A stretch of DNA of 64,000 nt from Cannabis sativa (lineage: Eukaryota > Streptophyta > Magnoliopsida > Rosales > Cannabaceae), in NCBI RefSeq assembly GCF_029168945.1, contig NC_083608.1:13472136-13536135 (forward strand), in the 5' to 3' direction. Below the pieces are notes generated by a model. The model worked only from the letters and a program-made list of their open reading frames with translations, was not told the origin of the DNA and ran no database searches. The translations under genes and the position numbers were made by a program. Positions 37,061 through 49,198 of the stretch are shown one piece after another. Every line of letters begins with the position of its first letter. The first letter of the stretch is position 1.

Positions 37061-37199
37061 GAAAACCTTGGAAATTATTTAGGAATGTATGTTTTAGTAT
37101 TTTCACTTGTCATTCCTACTTGCTATGTGCTTCATAATTTCTGAATTGTGTATGAATTTGTATTGAACCATGTTATTTTCTGTTATTAAATTGTAGTTT

Positions 37200-37690
37200 A
37201 ATTTCGAATCTTCATTGTTGGTCTAACTTGATTTGTTTTTCTAATGAGATAAATCCCTAATGGATTTTCACCATTAGACTAACATAATAGTGTTAGATCT
37301 CGAAAGATAAATATTGTATATGCAACATCTAACTGTTCATCAATTGATAACACCTTAGACTAGTATTTTACAATATGAAACAAGAAGATTGTATAAATAA
37401 GATTACTTTGACTCTCGCAAATCGGAGCATCGTTGGATTCTTATTTAAAACGAAATTATCCTAATTCCTCTTAGCTTATTCATTTCGAACTAGCTTAATG
37501 ACATATCATTGGATGAATGGTCTATAAATCATATAAAGTCTTATTTTCTCTTAAGAAATTAGATGACGCATATGATTATATTCCCGGAATTCTATCCCAA
37601 AATGATATAAATCCAAAATCTTAGATATCTCCTACTTGTATAGGCAAATCATAGAGTTAGATTAGTAGTGGTGGTACAAGAAAGAATTAC
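37200..37690 (+). other. Hairpin block 2 of element C
   Basis: Diverged duplicate of block 1, closely matching B 30480-30960. The AAATCC-CTAAT-GGATTT hairpin is at 37251-37267. Confidence 0.55.
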
Positions 37691-37779
37691 TAATTATACA
37701 GTTACACTTTCACAAGTGTTTCATAACCATTTTCTATCAATGGATTTAAACTGTATGAGTTTAGTATTCTGTGACCAGA

Positions 37780-39752
37780 ATCCACTTGCACTATTCTAAG
37801 AACTCTTTGATGTAACTAAACTTAAGTCATCAAAAGATACAACCACATATTTTATAAATCTAAGGCATTTGTATCTTGTTCATAGTGGTTTTGACAAGAT
37901 CATTCTCTGCAAAGAGTTAATATGCCTATATCCATTGAAAGTAATTTCATCTCATTCGCAGATGGATGTACATTCAGGGGTGGATATGAGTTTTCGTTGT
38001 ATTCTTAAAACGATCACTCTAGATTTTACCTTATGCAAAAGAAATTTGAAATGTTTGAAAAATTTCATGAATTTCTAGCAATGGTAATGGTAAGTGGTTA
38101 AAGATCTTGCGAACTGATAGGGGTGGAGAAAAAGTTAGTAGATATGCAGTTCAAAGATCATTAATTTGATTTTTGAATTTTATCCAAACTTACCTCCCCA
38201 GAAATTCGAGTTGTATATTGATGATTAGTTACTAGTCGTTGCCTAAATCCTTCTATGGTAATAAAATTTCAGAATGATGTAATGGTTGTATACTTAATGT
38301 AAATCATTACTAGATTCATGGATGACCTAATCGAAATCTTAAGAAAAGCTAGAACTGCTAACCTTGGTTTGCATGTTTGTTAGCTATTCTAAGTGATTAG
38401 GGGTGGAGCGTCCCATAGTCATTAGACAAGAAAGTATTTGTTTAAACAAAAACTACTTTTCTAAGAAAATGACTAAGTCTGAAAATAAAGTAGCAAATAA
38501 AGGAGATATTTTTTCTTAATTCCAAAAGTGTTCTATCATCTTATTTTACAAGATGATCCCACTACCTCTGTTGTCTTAACACAACTGAAGAGGTCTATAC
38601 CATTTAGTTTTCTTTGACATAGTTCACGGTACCTTGTTGTAGTGGGAGAGTTTCTAGGAACTCACCTTCTTATAACTTGGAAGACACTAGTGATTAAAAT
38701 CTATTGTGAGTTTAAACAAGTAATGGATTGTCAAGATAAGAAACTAAGAGGAAAGCCAATAGAACTATGGTTTGATCCATTCACATGGAGTAACCTAAAG
38801 TTTTCTATTACAAGGACATGAAAGGAAATTTTCGTTAATAAGTCTATTCAATGGACTTAACAAAACTTCCTGTTCCTAGTATTATAGGTTTGAGTTTATC
38901 TAAACCTATGGCTTGTGGTATAGCTGGTAATTACTTACTCTAATGCAAGCATGAGATGCTGATGCATTTTCTTTCCAGTGGAAATCTATAGAAGCTTCAC
39001 AACTTCTTAGACATAGATTTTATTTATCTAAGGAAAAGTCTCAACTATTCCAGAGAAGATAAAGCCATGAAAGAATTTCTTGAATCAACAGTGAGAGGTC
39101 TCAGATATGCTTTTGTATGCCTTAGACCAGACATCTGCTGTTGAGTGGGAGTAATGAGTAGGTATCATATTAATCCAGGAGAGGAACATTGGAAGACAAT
39201 CAAGTAAATTTTAAGATTAAGCAGAGGAACTATATGTTAGTCAATAAGGGTGGTTTTGAAACTCTTAGACTACACCACATCAGATTTCGTGACTTGCCTG
39301 TGTGCTAGAAAGTCTGCTGATGAGATGGTGATTACTTTGGGGGTGGAGTAGTGATTTTGGAGAAGTGTAAAAACCTATCTGAAATCTCTTGGTCTACCAG
39401 AGAGAGACTGAGTGTTAAAAGTTGCAAGAAATATACTTATTCAGTCTAAGGAAAGTTCTATACATTTGTGGCACTGTTCCAACTTGCCTTAACTACTAGG
39501 GTTACTTCCTGAATAACCAAAGAGTAGTTGCCCAAAAGTATAGAATCCAGTATCCCAAGAAAGTAGACATATAGAGAGGAATTTCACATTATCAAGGATT
39601 TTGTGATTAAGGAAGAGTAATGGTGGAGAAGAGGTTGTATTTTAATTCAACCTGTCAGATCCCATTACGAGGAGTTTACTACTATTACACTTGATTGGTA
39701 TATCAAGGTGTTAATGATTATTTGAAATGCACTTTTTGTTTTATATTAGTGC
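37780..39752 (+). pseudogene. Decayed pol remnants of C
   Basis: Islands in copia order: LVHSGFDKI (frame 37869-38078), ILRTDRGGE at 38104-38130 (integrase core), a RPD motif near 39127, NPGEEHWKTIK at 39172-39204, and CARKSADEMVITLG near 39300-39342 (RNase H core). Stops and shifts lie between them. B shows the same islands with largely the same lesions. Confidence 0.65.
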
Positions 39753-39763
39753 AAGTGGGAGTT
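39753..39763 (+). promoter_or_regulatory. Polypurine tract of element C
   Basis: AAGTGGGAGTT adjoining LTR3, identical in A, B and D. Confidence 0.75.
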
Positions 39764-41683
39764 TGTTGGGTTTTATGCCCTAAATAAAACTCATTTCATA
39801 TAATCAGATTTACTTATTAATAAAGATCAGAAATAACATTTTATGTTGCATGGTTCACATGATTTATTTCATGATTATATGTATATAATGTATGAATTCT
39901 TTTTAAGTCCAGAACATATGAGTTGGTTAAAGATTATAGTGTTGTCAGCACAGTAGAATATAATCTTAAATTATATGTTCAAAAGTTGATTCCCTGATTT
40001 GTCAGAACACTGGATTTAGTCTGACATGGTATAATCAGCGATAGGTATTCTTACACCTTGGAAAAGTGTTATGTCCTTTCCAGGACATTGGCAAAGTTTA
40101 CCAGTATCGGATGTATGGAGTATACATCGGAAGGGACCGATATTGAACTTTGATTAGATATGTTAAAATTTACCGTAATATCTGTTCAATTCAATATCAC
40201 CTGTTGATCCTAGATCACATGATCGAAATCCTGATATGGTTAGGTTCAATCTCAAGAGTGTTATTCGTGTTCTTTGATTTGTTAGTTAATCCTAATTTAT
40301 GGTCAGGGCAATACATACATTTTGGGAACACGGTAGTGCAATTGAGTGGGAGCGCTAACATAAATATGGAATCTATAGCTTCTATTTGGCAAATAGAAGT
40401 AAAGGATGATTTCCTTCGAGCTTAACCAAACGAAGATAAATGGTGGAGATCTCATTTCACTTAGGTGAAATATCATTTATACAGGGTTAAGTGTTTTAAG
40501 GATAAAATACATTGTAGGGTGTTACGGTAATTTAATCCCTGTACAGTGTAAATCATCTATATAGAGGATCATTGATCACATTAGGGTTATAACAATGGAT
40601 AACTAATGACGTGTCTATATCGTGGAACATATAGAGCGTTTCTATATGACTGAGAGTGCAATTCCAAGTTCTAAGTGTGGATTCAATGAGGAATTAATAA
40701 GTTAGGGAATTTACTTGGTAAATTCAGTTCAACTTATTGGAAGCTCGGTTATATAGACCCATGGTCCCCATACTAGTTGAGACCATACTGCTTGTAAGAC
40801 TCAGTTAATTGATTTTAATTAATCAATTATAATTCTAAAAGTTAGACTTTGTCTACTTTATGAATTCTCACAGTTTAAGGATGAAATCGTAAAGAAAAGG
40901 GTTTTAGGTTTAATTATTAATTAAGAGACTTTGTATGTCTAATTAATAATTATTTTAAATGACAATATTATTTAATAATCTATTTTAGTTATTAAATAAT
41001 TAGTTTTGGCATTTAAATGATTAGAATTGGAAAAATGGCATTTTTGGAGAAATTGAAATAAAATTGAGGAAACTGCAAAATCCAAGTGAGGCCCATATCA
41101 CCCTATGGCCGGCACCTCTTTGCTTGTTTTCCCAATTATTATTTTCAATTTTAATTGTCATGTAATTGGTAATCAAAGCCTATCTATAATAGGAAAGTGG
41201 TGGATCACACTAAATAAGGCAGTTAATCAATTACACAGTAAAAGAGGAAACTGTTTATTTGGAAAGTTGTGCTCTGCCTTCTCCCTATCTATAGCAGCCC
41301 TTGTTCTCTTCTCTTGGTCATCATATGAAGCCATAAGCCACGAAATTCAAGAGAGAAAAAGAGAGAAAAATTCGAAATCCTTGTGAGATGAGTAGTGCCC
41401 ACACACATCAAGTGGTATCTCAATCATAGTATGGAAGACTATGGAAATTCTACATCAAAGAAGGAGAAAAGAAGATCCAGGTTCAGATCTTGGTGATGCT
41501 CTGCTACAGAAAGGAATCAAGGGCTAGAGATCTGAACGGAAGGAGTCATATTATTCCGCTGCACCCACTGTAAGGTTTTCTAACTTTATATGTGTTTATT
41601 TTCATTGTTTTAGAATTCATATTAGGTTATTAATCCAACATACTTGTTAGTAAATCTAGATCCTGGTAAAATAATTTCCAACA
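39764..41683 (+). repeat. 3' LTR of element C (LTR3)
   Basis: Same mosaic structure as LTR2, ending CCAACA. The frames 40150-40425 and 41105-41386 are chance ORFs. Confidence 0.9.
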
Positions 41684-41688
41684 GTTAT
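41684..41688. repeat. Target-site duplication of element C, right copy (GTTAT)
   Basis: Matches 31797-31801. Confidence 0.88.
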
Positions 41689-42904
41689 ATCATCTTATTT
41701 TACAAGATGATCCCACTGCCTCTGTTGTCTTAACACAACTAAAGAGGTCTATACCATTTAGTTTTCTTTGACATAGTTCACGGTACCATGTTGTAGTGGG
41801 AGAGTTTCTAGGAACTCACCTTCTTATAACTTGGAAGACACTAGTGATTAAAATCCATTGTGAGTTTAAACAAGTAATGGATGGTCAAGATAAGAAACTA
41901 AGAAGAAAGCCAAGAGAACTAAGGTTTGATCCATTCACATGGAGTAACCTAAAGTTTTCTGTTACAAGGACATGAAAGGAAATTTTCGTTCATAAGTCCA
42001 TTCAATGGACTTAACAAAACTTCCTGTTCTTAGTATTATAGGTTTGAGTTTATCTGAACCTATGGCTTGTGGTATACCTAGTAATTACTTACTCTAATGC
42101 AAGCATAAGATGCTGAAGCATTCTCTTTCCAATGGCAATCTATAGAAGCTTCACAACTTCTTAGATATAGATTTTATTTATCTAAGGAAAAGTCTCAACT
42201 ATTCCAGAAAAGATAAAGCCATGAAAGAATTTCTTGAATCAACAGTGAGAGGTCTCAGATATGCTTTAGTATGCCTTAGACCAGACACCTGTTGTTGAGT
42301 GGGAGTAATGAGTAAGTATCAGATTAATCCATGAGAGGAACATTGGAAGACAATCAAGCAAATTTTAAGATGAAGAAGAGGAACTATATGTTAGTCGATA
42401 AGGGTGTGTTTGAAACTCTTAGACTACACCACATCAGATTTCGAGACTTGCCTGTGTGCTAGAAAGTCTGCTGATGAGATGGTGATTACTTTGGGGGTGG
42501 AGTAGCGATTTTGGAGAAGTGTAAAAACCTATCTAAAATTTCTTGGTCTACCAGAAAGAGACTGAATGATAAAAATTGCAGGAAAGATACTTATTCAGTC
42601 TAAAGAAAGTTCTATACATTTGTGGCACCGTTCCAACTTGCCTTAACTACTAGGGTTACTTCCTGAATAACCAAAGAGTAGTTGCCAAAAGTATAGAATC
42701 CAGTATCCCAAGAGAGTAGACATGTAGAGAAGAATTTCACATTATCAAGGATTTTGTGATTAAGGAAGAGTAATAGTGGAGAAAAGGTTGTTGTTAATTC
42801 AACCTATCAGATCCTATTACGAGGAGTTTACTACTATTACACTTGATTTGTATATCAAGGTGTTAATGATTATTTGAAATGCACTTTTTGTTTTATATTA
42901 GTGC
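41689..42904 (+). pseudogene. Decayed pol of B, downstream part (RT/RNase H side)
   Basis: Continues B's interior after C. It aligns with C 38535-39752, including the EEHWKTIKQILR island near 42336 and the RNase H-like stretch near 42460-42500. No open frame remains. Confidence 0.6.
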
Positions 42905-42915
42905 AAGTGGGAGTT
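42905..42915 (+). promoter_or_regulatory. Polypurine tract of element B
   Basis: AAGTGGGAGTT before LTR4. Confidence 0.75.
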
Positions 42916-44635
42916 TGTTGGGTTTTATGCCCTAAATAAAACTCATTTCATATAATCAGATTTACTTATTAATAAAGATCAGAAATAACATTTTATGTTG
43001 CATGGTTCACATGATTTATTTTATGATTATATGTACATAATGTATGAATTCCTTTTAAGTCCAGAACATATGTGTTTGTTAAAGATTATAGTGTTGTCAG
43101 CACAGTGGAATATAATCTTTATTATATGTTCAAAAGTTTATTCCCTGATTTGGCAGAACACTCGATTTAGACTGACATGGTATAATCAGCGATAGGTATT
43201 CTTACACCTTGGAAAAGTGTTATGTCCTTTCCAGGACATTGACAAAGTTTACCAGTATCGGATGTATGGAGTATAAATCGGAAGGGACCGATATTGAACT
43301 TTGATTAGATATATTAAAATTTACCGTAATATCTATTCAATTCAATATCACCTGTTGATCCTAGATCAAATGATCTTAATCCTGATATGGTTCGGTTCAA
43401 TCTCAAGAGTGTTATCTGTGTTCTTTGATTTGTTAGTTAAGCCTACTTTTGACAGTCTGGGTGATACGTACATTTTGGGAACACGGTAATGCAATTGAGT
43501 GGGAGCGCTAACATAAATATGGAATCTATAGCTTCTATCTGGCAAATAGAAGTAAAGGATGATTTCCTTCGAGCTTAACCAAACGAAGATAAATGGTGGA
43601 GATCTCATTTCACTTAGGTGAAATATCATTTATACAGGGTTAAGTATTTTAAGGATAAAATACATTGAAGGTGTAGCGGTAACAGTAGTGCCTTTTCAAT
43701 GTAGCTCATCTATATAGAGGATCATTGATCACATTAGGGTTATAGCAATGGATAACTAATGACGTGTCTATATCGTGGAACATACTAGTTGAGACCATAC
43801 TGCTTGTAAGACTCAGTTAATTGATTTTAATAAATCAATTAAAATTCTAAAAGTTAGACTATGACTACTTTATGAATTTTCACTAAGCAAGGGTAAAACA
43901 GTAAATAGAGAGTTTAAAGGGTATATTTATTAATTGGGAAACTTTGATTAGTTTTTATTAATAAATAAAATAAATGACAATATATTATTTAATAATTAAT
44001 TATAGTTATTAAATAATTAGATTTGACATTTATGAAGTTGAAAGAGAGAATTGGCAATTTTGAGAAAATGGGAAACTAGAAATGATGAAATAGGAAAGTT
44101 TGAAAAGTGGAAGGATTTGTTTTCCTCAATGAATGGCCGGCCACTTAATGCTTCTATTTCTCATTTTATTTTTCAATTTTAAATGCCAAATAATTCAATT
44201 TTAACCCTATGTGGTATTCTATAAATAGAAGGTAAAGGCTTCAGTTTCGAGACACACACTTTACAGTTTATTCTCTCAAACACTATGAAACCGCCACTCT
44301 CTCTCTTTCTTTCTTCTCTGTTTTTCGAATTCTCTTGAGTGATGAGTAGTGCCCACACACATCAAGTGGTACCTCAATCATAGTATGTAAGACTATGGAA
44401 ATTCTACATCAAAGAAGGAGAAAAGAAGATCCAGGTTCAGATCTTGGTGATGCTCTGCTACAGAAAGGAATCAAGGGCTAGAGATCTGAACGGAAGGAGT
44501 CATAATATTCCGCTGCACCCACTGTAAGGTTTTCTAACTTTATATGTGTTTATTTTCATTGTTTTAGAATTCATATTAGGTTGTTAATCCAACATACATG
44601 ATAGTAAATAGATCCTGGTAAAATAATTTCCAACA
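42916..44635 (+). repeat. 3' LTR of element B (LTR4), internally deleted
   Basis: Pairs with LTR1. It lacks the 140 bp equivalent to 25816-25955; the join is near 43790 at a CATA microhomology. TATA box at 44220-44228. Confidence 0.9.
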
Positions 44636-44640
44636 GGATA
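44636..44640. repeat. Target-site duplication of element B, right copy (GGATA)
   Basis: Matches 24947-24951. Confidence 0.9.
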
Positions 44641-44972
44641 ATCATCATAAAGATTTAGATTCTGTTAATTTGGCAATTAACCAACCTTCTTGAGGCTGAG
44701 GATCTGGTTTCTCTTTTTCTAATGCAGATGACAGATCTACTTTTGGTCCTCCTTCCTCCACTCCTAGAAGGGGTCGTGGTTCATTGAACCCCTATGCTGT
44801 CCCACCTAGAACAAATAATGGCCCTGGTTCGACTTCTAATGGCCGTGGAGCTCCTCCTCCCTTTACTGGTCAATCTACTCCACACACCTCTACAAGTGGT
44901 GCGTCTGGATCGAGACCAATTTGCCAACTGTGTTCCAAGCCTGGCCACACTACAGCTCGATACTATCAATGA
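44641..44972 (+). pseudogene. gag: Copia gag of E, 3' part with damaged zinc knuckle
   Basis: Continues the gag of E after the insertion. It gives a Pro/Ser/Gly/Asn-rich linker and then CQLCSKPGHTTARYYQ at 44932-44969, where the last zinc-binding Cys is replaced by Tyr. A stop follows at 44970. An earlier TGA near 44690 also interrupts it. Confidence 0.8.
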
Positions 44973-44978
44973 TTCAAT

Positions 44979-47900
44979 ATGGACTTTCCAGGTGTGGGAG
45001 CAGCAAATGTGGAACACTTCTCAGCTAATATAGCCACTGCTGACACTGTTGCAGACATTTCTTGGTACCCTGACTCAGGTGCCACGAGTCATTGTACACC
45101 TAATGACAACAATTTCACTCACAAAGAGCCCTATCTTGGACAAGATCAGATTCATATGGGAGATGGTGCAAGCTTGCAAATTCAAAATGTTGGTAAGACA
45201 CTATTTACTACACCTTTCTCATCCCAATCTCTTGTTCTAAACCATTTACTTCATGTACCAAAAATAATTAAGAATTTGATTAGTGTATCCCAGTTTGCTT
45301 CTGACAACAATGCATTCTTTGAATTCTATCCTAACCATTGTTTTGTCGAGGACCAGGATTCCAAGGCTGTGTTGATGGAAGGACATCTTAAAAATGGTCT
45401 CTATGTCATTCCTTCCTCTCAGATGCATATTCAAGACAGTCCCTCGAGCCATTCTTTCCATCCCAGTGTTTCATTTTCTGTTAATCATGCTTAAAAGATC
45501 ACTTGTAATAAGGATCAGGTGTTAAATTTCTCTTCATGGCTCAACAGATTGGCCCATCCATCTACTAGAATTGTCAAACATGTAATGTCCTTGTGTAACA
45601 TTCCTAATTCTAATAAAACTGTTAATGACTTTTGTGATGCTTGTTTCAAAGGCAAAATCCATAGGTTTCCTTTCTCTAACTCCCAAACTGTTTACACTAA
45701 GCCACTTGAACTAATCCATAGTGATCTCTGGGGTCCTTCCCCAAAACTCTTATCACAAGGCTATAGATATTATGTCCACTTTATTGATGCATATAGTCGA
45801 TATACATGGGTGTTTTTTCTTAAAAACAAATCTAAGGCCCTACCAACATTCATTAACATCAGAACTTTAGTGGAAAAATAGTTTGATTGTCTATCAAAGC
45901 CTTCCAATCCGACTGGGGTGGTGAATACCAAGCACTTGAACCTTATCTCTTGACTTGTGGCATTAACCATAAAGTCTCGTGTCCTACAACATACCAACAG
46001 AATGGTGTTGTTGAGAGGAAACACAGACATTTAATAGAGTCTGCATTAACCCTTTTAGCTCAGTCATCCATGCCCCTCTCTTTTTGGGATGAGGCTGTCA
46101 TAGCCTCTGCCTTCATTATTAATAGACTCCCTTCCCCATTCATACAAAACTCCACTCCATATAGGGTCTTGTTCCACAAAGATCCTAATTACAATCAACT
46201 AAAAGTTTTTTGGGTGTACTTGTTACCCAAACACAAGACCGTACAACAAGCACAAGCTTGAATTTAGGTCTGTCCAATGTGTCTTTCTTGGGTATAGCCT
46301 AAAGTATAAAGGATACAAATGTCTTTCCTCAACAGGCCGTGTGTATGTTTCAACAGATGCCATTTTCAATGAACATCAATTTCCTTACAGTACCCTGTTT
46401 CCTAATACCAGTACCCATGTCCATGTTCCCCATTCTACTCCATCTGCTACTATTTCTGTCACTCTCTTCCCAAAAAATCCTTCCATATCACCCACTACTT
46501 CCCCAACCACTGATTCTTTCCACTCATCTCCAAGTACCACTTTAAGTGTTGGTTCCCCTGCAACTGTTCCTGAGTCCCCAACTCCTGCAGAGAGTTCTGC
46601 ACCTGCACCTCACCCTCCTATAAATCAACATTCTATGGTAACAAAGGCCAAGGCAGGATTGTCTAAGAAAAAGGTCTACTTGACATCAAAAGAGCCAGTC
46701 ACTCTTATTGCTGCCCTCAAAGATCCAAAGTGGCTGGTAGCTATGCAAACTGAAATCAAAGCCCTCACTCAAAATAAAACTTGGGTAAAGGTTCCTCTTC
46801 CACCTGGTAGAAAGGCTATAGGCTGTAAATGGGTTTACAAAGAGAAGCAAAAATCAAATGGTACTGTCAACCAATGTAAGGCCAGGTTGGTAGCAAAAGG
46901 ATTCCTTCAGCAATATGTCTTTGATTTCATAGAGACTTAATAGTCCAGTTGTCAAGACAGCTACAGTCAAGATTGTACTCACAACTGCTTTGTCTTACAA
47001 CTGGTCTATAAGACAATTGGATGTGAATAATGCATTTTTAAATGGGGTGCTACAAGAAGAGGTGTTTATGACACAACCTCCTGGTTTCATTAATCCATAA
47101 GCTCCGCACTTCGTATGCAAGTTGACCAAAGCCATTTATGGACTGAGACAAGCACCAAGGACTTGGTTCAACAAACTCAAAATTGCTCATGTATCATTTG
47201 GCTTCTGTTGTGCCAAAGCTGATACCTCTCTCTTTTACAGACACACAACTTCTCATTCTACTTTTCTTCTTGTTTATGGGGATGACATCTTGGTCACTGG
47301 GAGTTCCACCACAGTTGTAACAGAACTCATTTCCAATCTCAATAACAAGTTTGCTTTGAAAGATTTGGGTCTTGTCAACTATTTTTTGGGCATACAAGTT
47401 ACTCACACCAAAGAAGGCTCCATATGTCCCAAAAGAAATACATCATGGACTTACTTGTTAAGGCAAAAATGGATAGTGCGAACCCCTTACCTACACCTAT
47501 GACAGGAGGTCAAAAGCTCTCAGCTACTGGTAGTGATCCATTTGCTGACCCCACCTACTACAGAAGCATCGTAGGTGCCTTGCAATATGCTAATATAACA
47601 AGACCAGAAATTTCTTATGCTGTAAACAGAGTGTCTCAGTTCATGCAAACACCTCTCGAGGCCCATTGGAAGACTGTCAAGAAGATTCTACGATATCTTA
47701 ATGGCACCTTAGACTTTGGTTTGCTTCTTAAAACGTCTGCATCACTCACTGTGACTGGATTTTGTGATGCCGATTGGGCCTCAGACCTTGGCGATAGGCG
47801 TTCCACATCTGGTTTGTGTGTCTACCTTGGCTCCAATGTTGTTTCCTGGTCTTCAAATAAACAAAGGACTGTCTCACGGTCCAGCACAGAAGCTGAGTAC

Positions 47901-48149
47901 CGCAGCTTAGCTCAAACAACAGCAGAAGTCATCTGGATACATGCACTGTAAGCTGAAATTGAAGTTCCAATTCCCAAGCCACCCACTATTTGGTGTGATA
48001 ATCAAAGCACCATGCTCATGGCAGCAAATCCCATTCTTCATGCCCGCACCAAACATATCGAATTGGATCTCTACTTTGTTCGAGAAAGGGTCGTCAACAA
48101 GCAACTTTATGTTCTTCACACACCTGCTTGTGACCAAATTGCAGATATT
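44979..48149 (+). pseudogene. pol: Copia pol of E: protease, integrase, reverse transcriptase, RNase H
   Basis: Protease DSGATSH starts at 45072. The pre-integrase region (45519-45640) lacks the usual His at its first position. Integrase keeps HSDLWGP (45715 on), DWGGEY (45911 on) and NGVVERKHR (near 46000). Reverse transcriptase runs from about 46700, with NAFLNG near 47025 and YGDD at 47275-47286 (copia elements usually have YVDD). RNase H shows DADWASD and STEAEYR (47767-47910) and continues to about 48149. In-frame stops occur at 45492, 45879, 47098 and 47949, with four frameshifts (near 45885, 46210, 46930 and 47415). It is clearly dead. Confidence 0.92.
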
Positions 48150-48414
48150 ATATTATATTATATTATAATTTATTTATAGTTATTGTGTGATTGATATCTC
48201 ATTATTTTTGAGTTGCTTTCGTATTTGCTGAGAAAATAGTATTTGTATAATTTTAAAACCTAAAAAATCGTATTTTTATTTGTAAAATTATAAATGAAAC
48301 ATAAAAAATATATATATTTTTTTAAAAAATCCCATTTCTTTATGTTTATAAATTTAACTTTGTTTTTGTTTACATTAATATTATAAAATTTGTTTGAACA
48401 AATAATTAGCTCAA
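48150..48414. other. AT-rich stretch between E and F
   Basis: Starts with an ATATT tract at the truncated end of E. Nothing else is recognisable. Confidence 0.5.
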
Positions 48415-48419
48415 AGTAA
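48415..48419. repeat. Target-site duplication of element F, left copy (AGTAA)
   Basis: AGTAA recurs at 52528-52532 after the second LTR. Confidence 0.85.
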
Positions 48420-49198
48420 TGTTATATTATTTATCAATAATATAATGTGTAGATTAAATACATGTAACAAACTAATATGTAACATATGACATTATATATT
48501 ATGTGTCATCATTTTGTAATATTTGGAGGAGTTGTTACTATGAGTAACTTTCACCATTATCACCAACTTTAAGAGTGTAAAAGGTGTTACACATCTTTAT
48601 TTGAAATTCTTAATGGTATAGGAGTTATGGTGTGCATGAGTTACATCTCTATGGAGTTATGGTGTGCATGAGTTACATCTCTTTATTGAGTCCATAACAT
48701 CCATGGAGGTTATGACTTATGAATTTTGAATTTCAAATGGTGGTATCCTAAACACTATATAAAGGAGGTCTATGGTGCTCATTTGGGAGTAAGAGATGAA
48801 GTTCTCTATCAAAAAAGCACATTGCTAGAAAAACCTAAGGCTTGATAATTCCTAAAGGTATTTCCTAGAGAGTTCCCTTAGTGCTTAGAGATAGGGGGAA
48901 ATAAGCTTTTGGACAAAGGTGTAATACCTTGTTCAAGTCATGGTGATCCCCACTAATCTACACTCAAGGTTGTGAGTGAGTGTTTATATATATATTATTC
49001 TCTTATTATATATATACATATTTTATATTGAATGTGTTCTTATCTTCTTCTACATTTCTTATATATAATATATATAGTGTATATATATTGTATATTATGT
49101 TGTTGTAACATTTATTTAATCTCTTTGTTGGTCCTTGTATTGTATTACAATAGAGTTGTAATATTTGATTTTCTTCCATTTTAATAATATCTCTAACA
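48420..49198 (+). repeat. 5' LTR of element F
   Basis: Contains a roughly 31-bp tandem duplication (GGAGTTATGGTGTGCATGAG..., 48619-48682) also present in the 3' LTR, a TATA-like ACTATATAAAGG near 48753, and TA-rich stretches near its end. Confidence 0.92.

Larger units (their letters stand above)
31802..41683 (+). mobile_element. Non-autonomous copia-type element C, nested in B
   Basis: LTRs 31802-33722 and 39764-41683 (1921 and 1920 bp, about 30 differences by eye) flank a 6.0-kb interior colinear with B, without gag. GTTAT is duplicated at its borders. C landed inside the pol remnant of its own relative. The GC-rich leader island of A and B is missing. Confidence 0.92.
24952..44635 (+). 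mobile_element. Non-autonomous copia-type element B, interrupted by C
   Basis: LTRs at 24952-26806 and 42916-44635. The interior is 26807-31801 plus 41689-42915 (about 6.2 kb once C is removed). It has an iMet-like primer site, AT-rich leader, two hairpin blocks, pol remnants and a polypurine tract, but no gag. Borders are fixed by GGATA on both sides. The LTRs differ by roughly 1.5% by eye, apart from a 140-bp deletion in the right one. Confidence 0.9.
23989..48149 (+). mobile_element. Copia retrotransposon E, interrupted by B and C, 3' end missing
   Basis: A 197-bp 5' LTR, tRNA-iMet primer site, gag (24292-24951 and 44641-44972) and pol (44979-48149) in copia order: protease, integrase, reverse transcriptase, RNase H. 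The 19.7-kb element B interrupts gag. Similarity stops within the usual DQIAD motif after RNase H, where an ATATTATATT tract begins, so the 3' LTR is lost. Without the insert E would be about 4.5 kb. Confidence 0.9.

Noticed and set aside
25031..43629. Repeated 60-90 aa ORFs inside LTR copies
   Set aside because: They recur only because the LTR recurs, they change frame between copies, and they overlap promoter DNA.
24952..44635. Four LTRs in a row as a tandem array made by unequal recombination
   Set aside because: The two different 5-bp duplications (GGATA outside, GTTAT inside) and the exact rejoining of B's interior require nested insertion.
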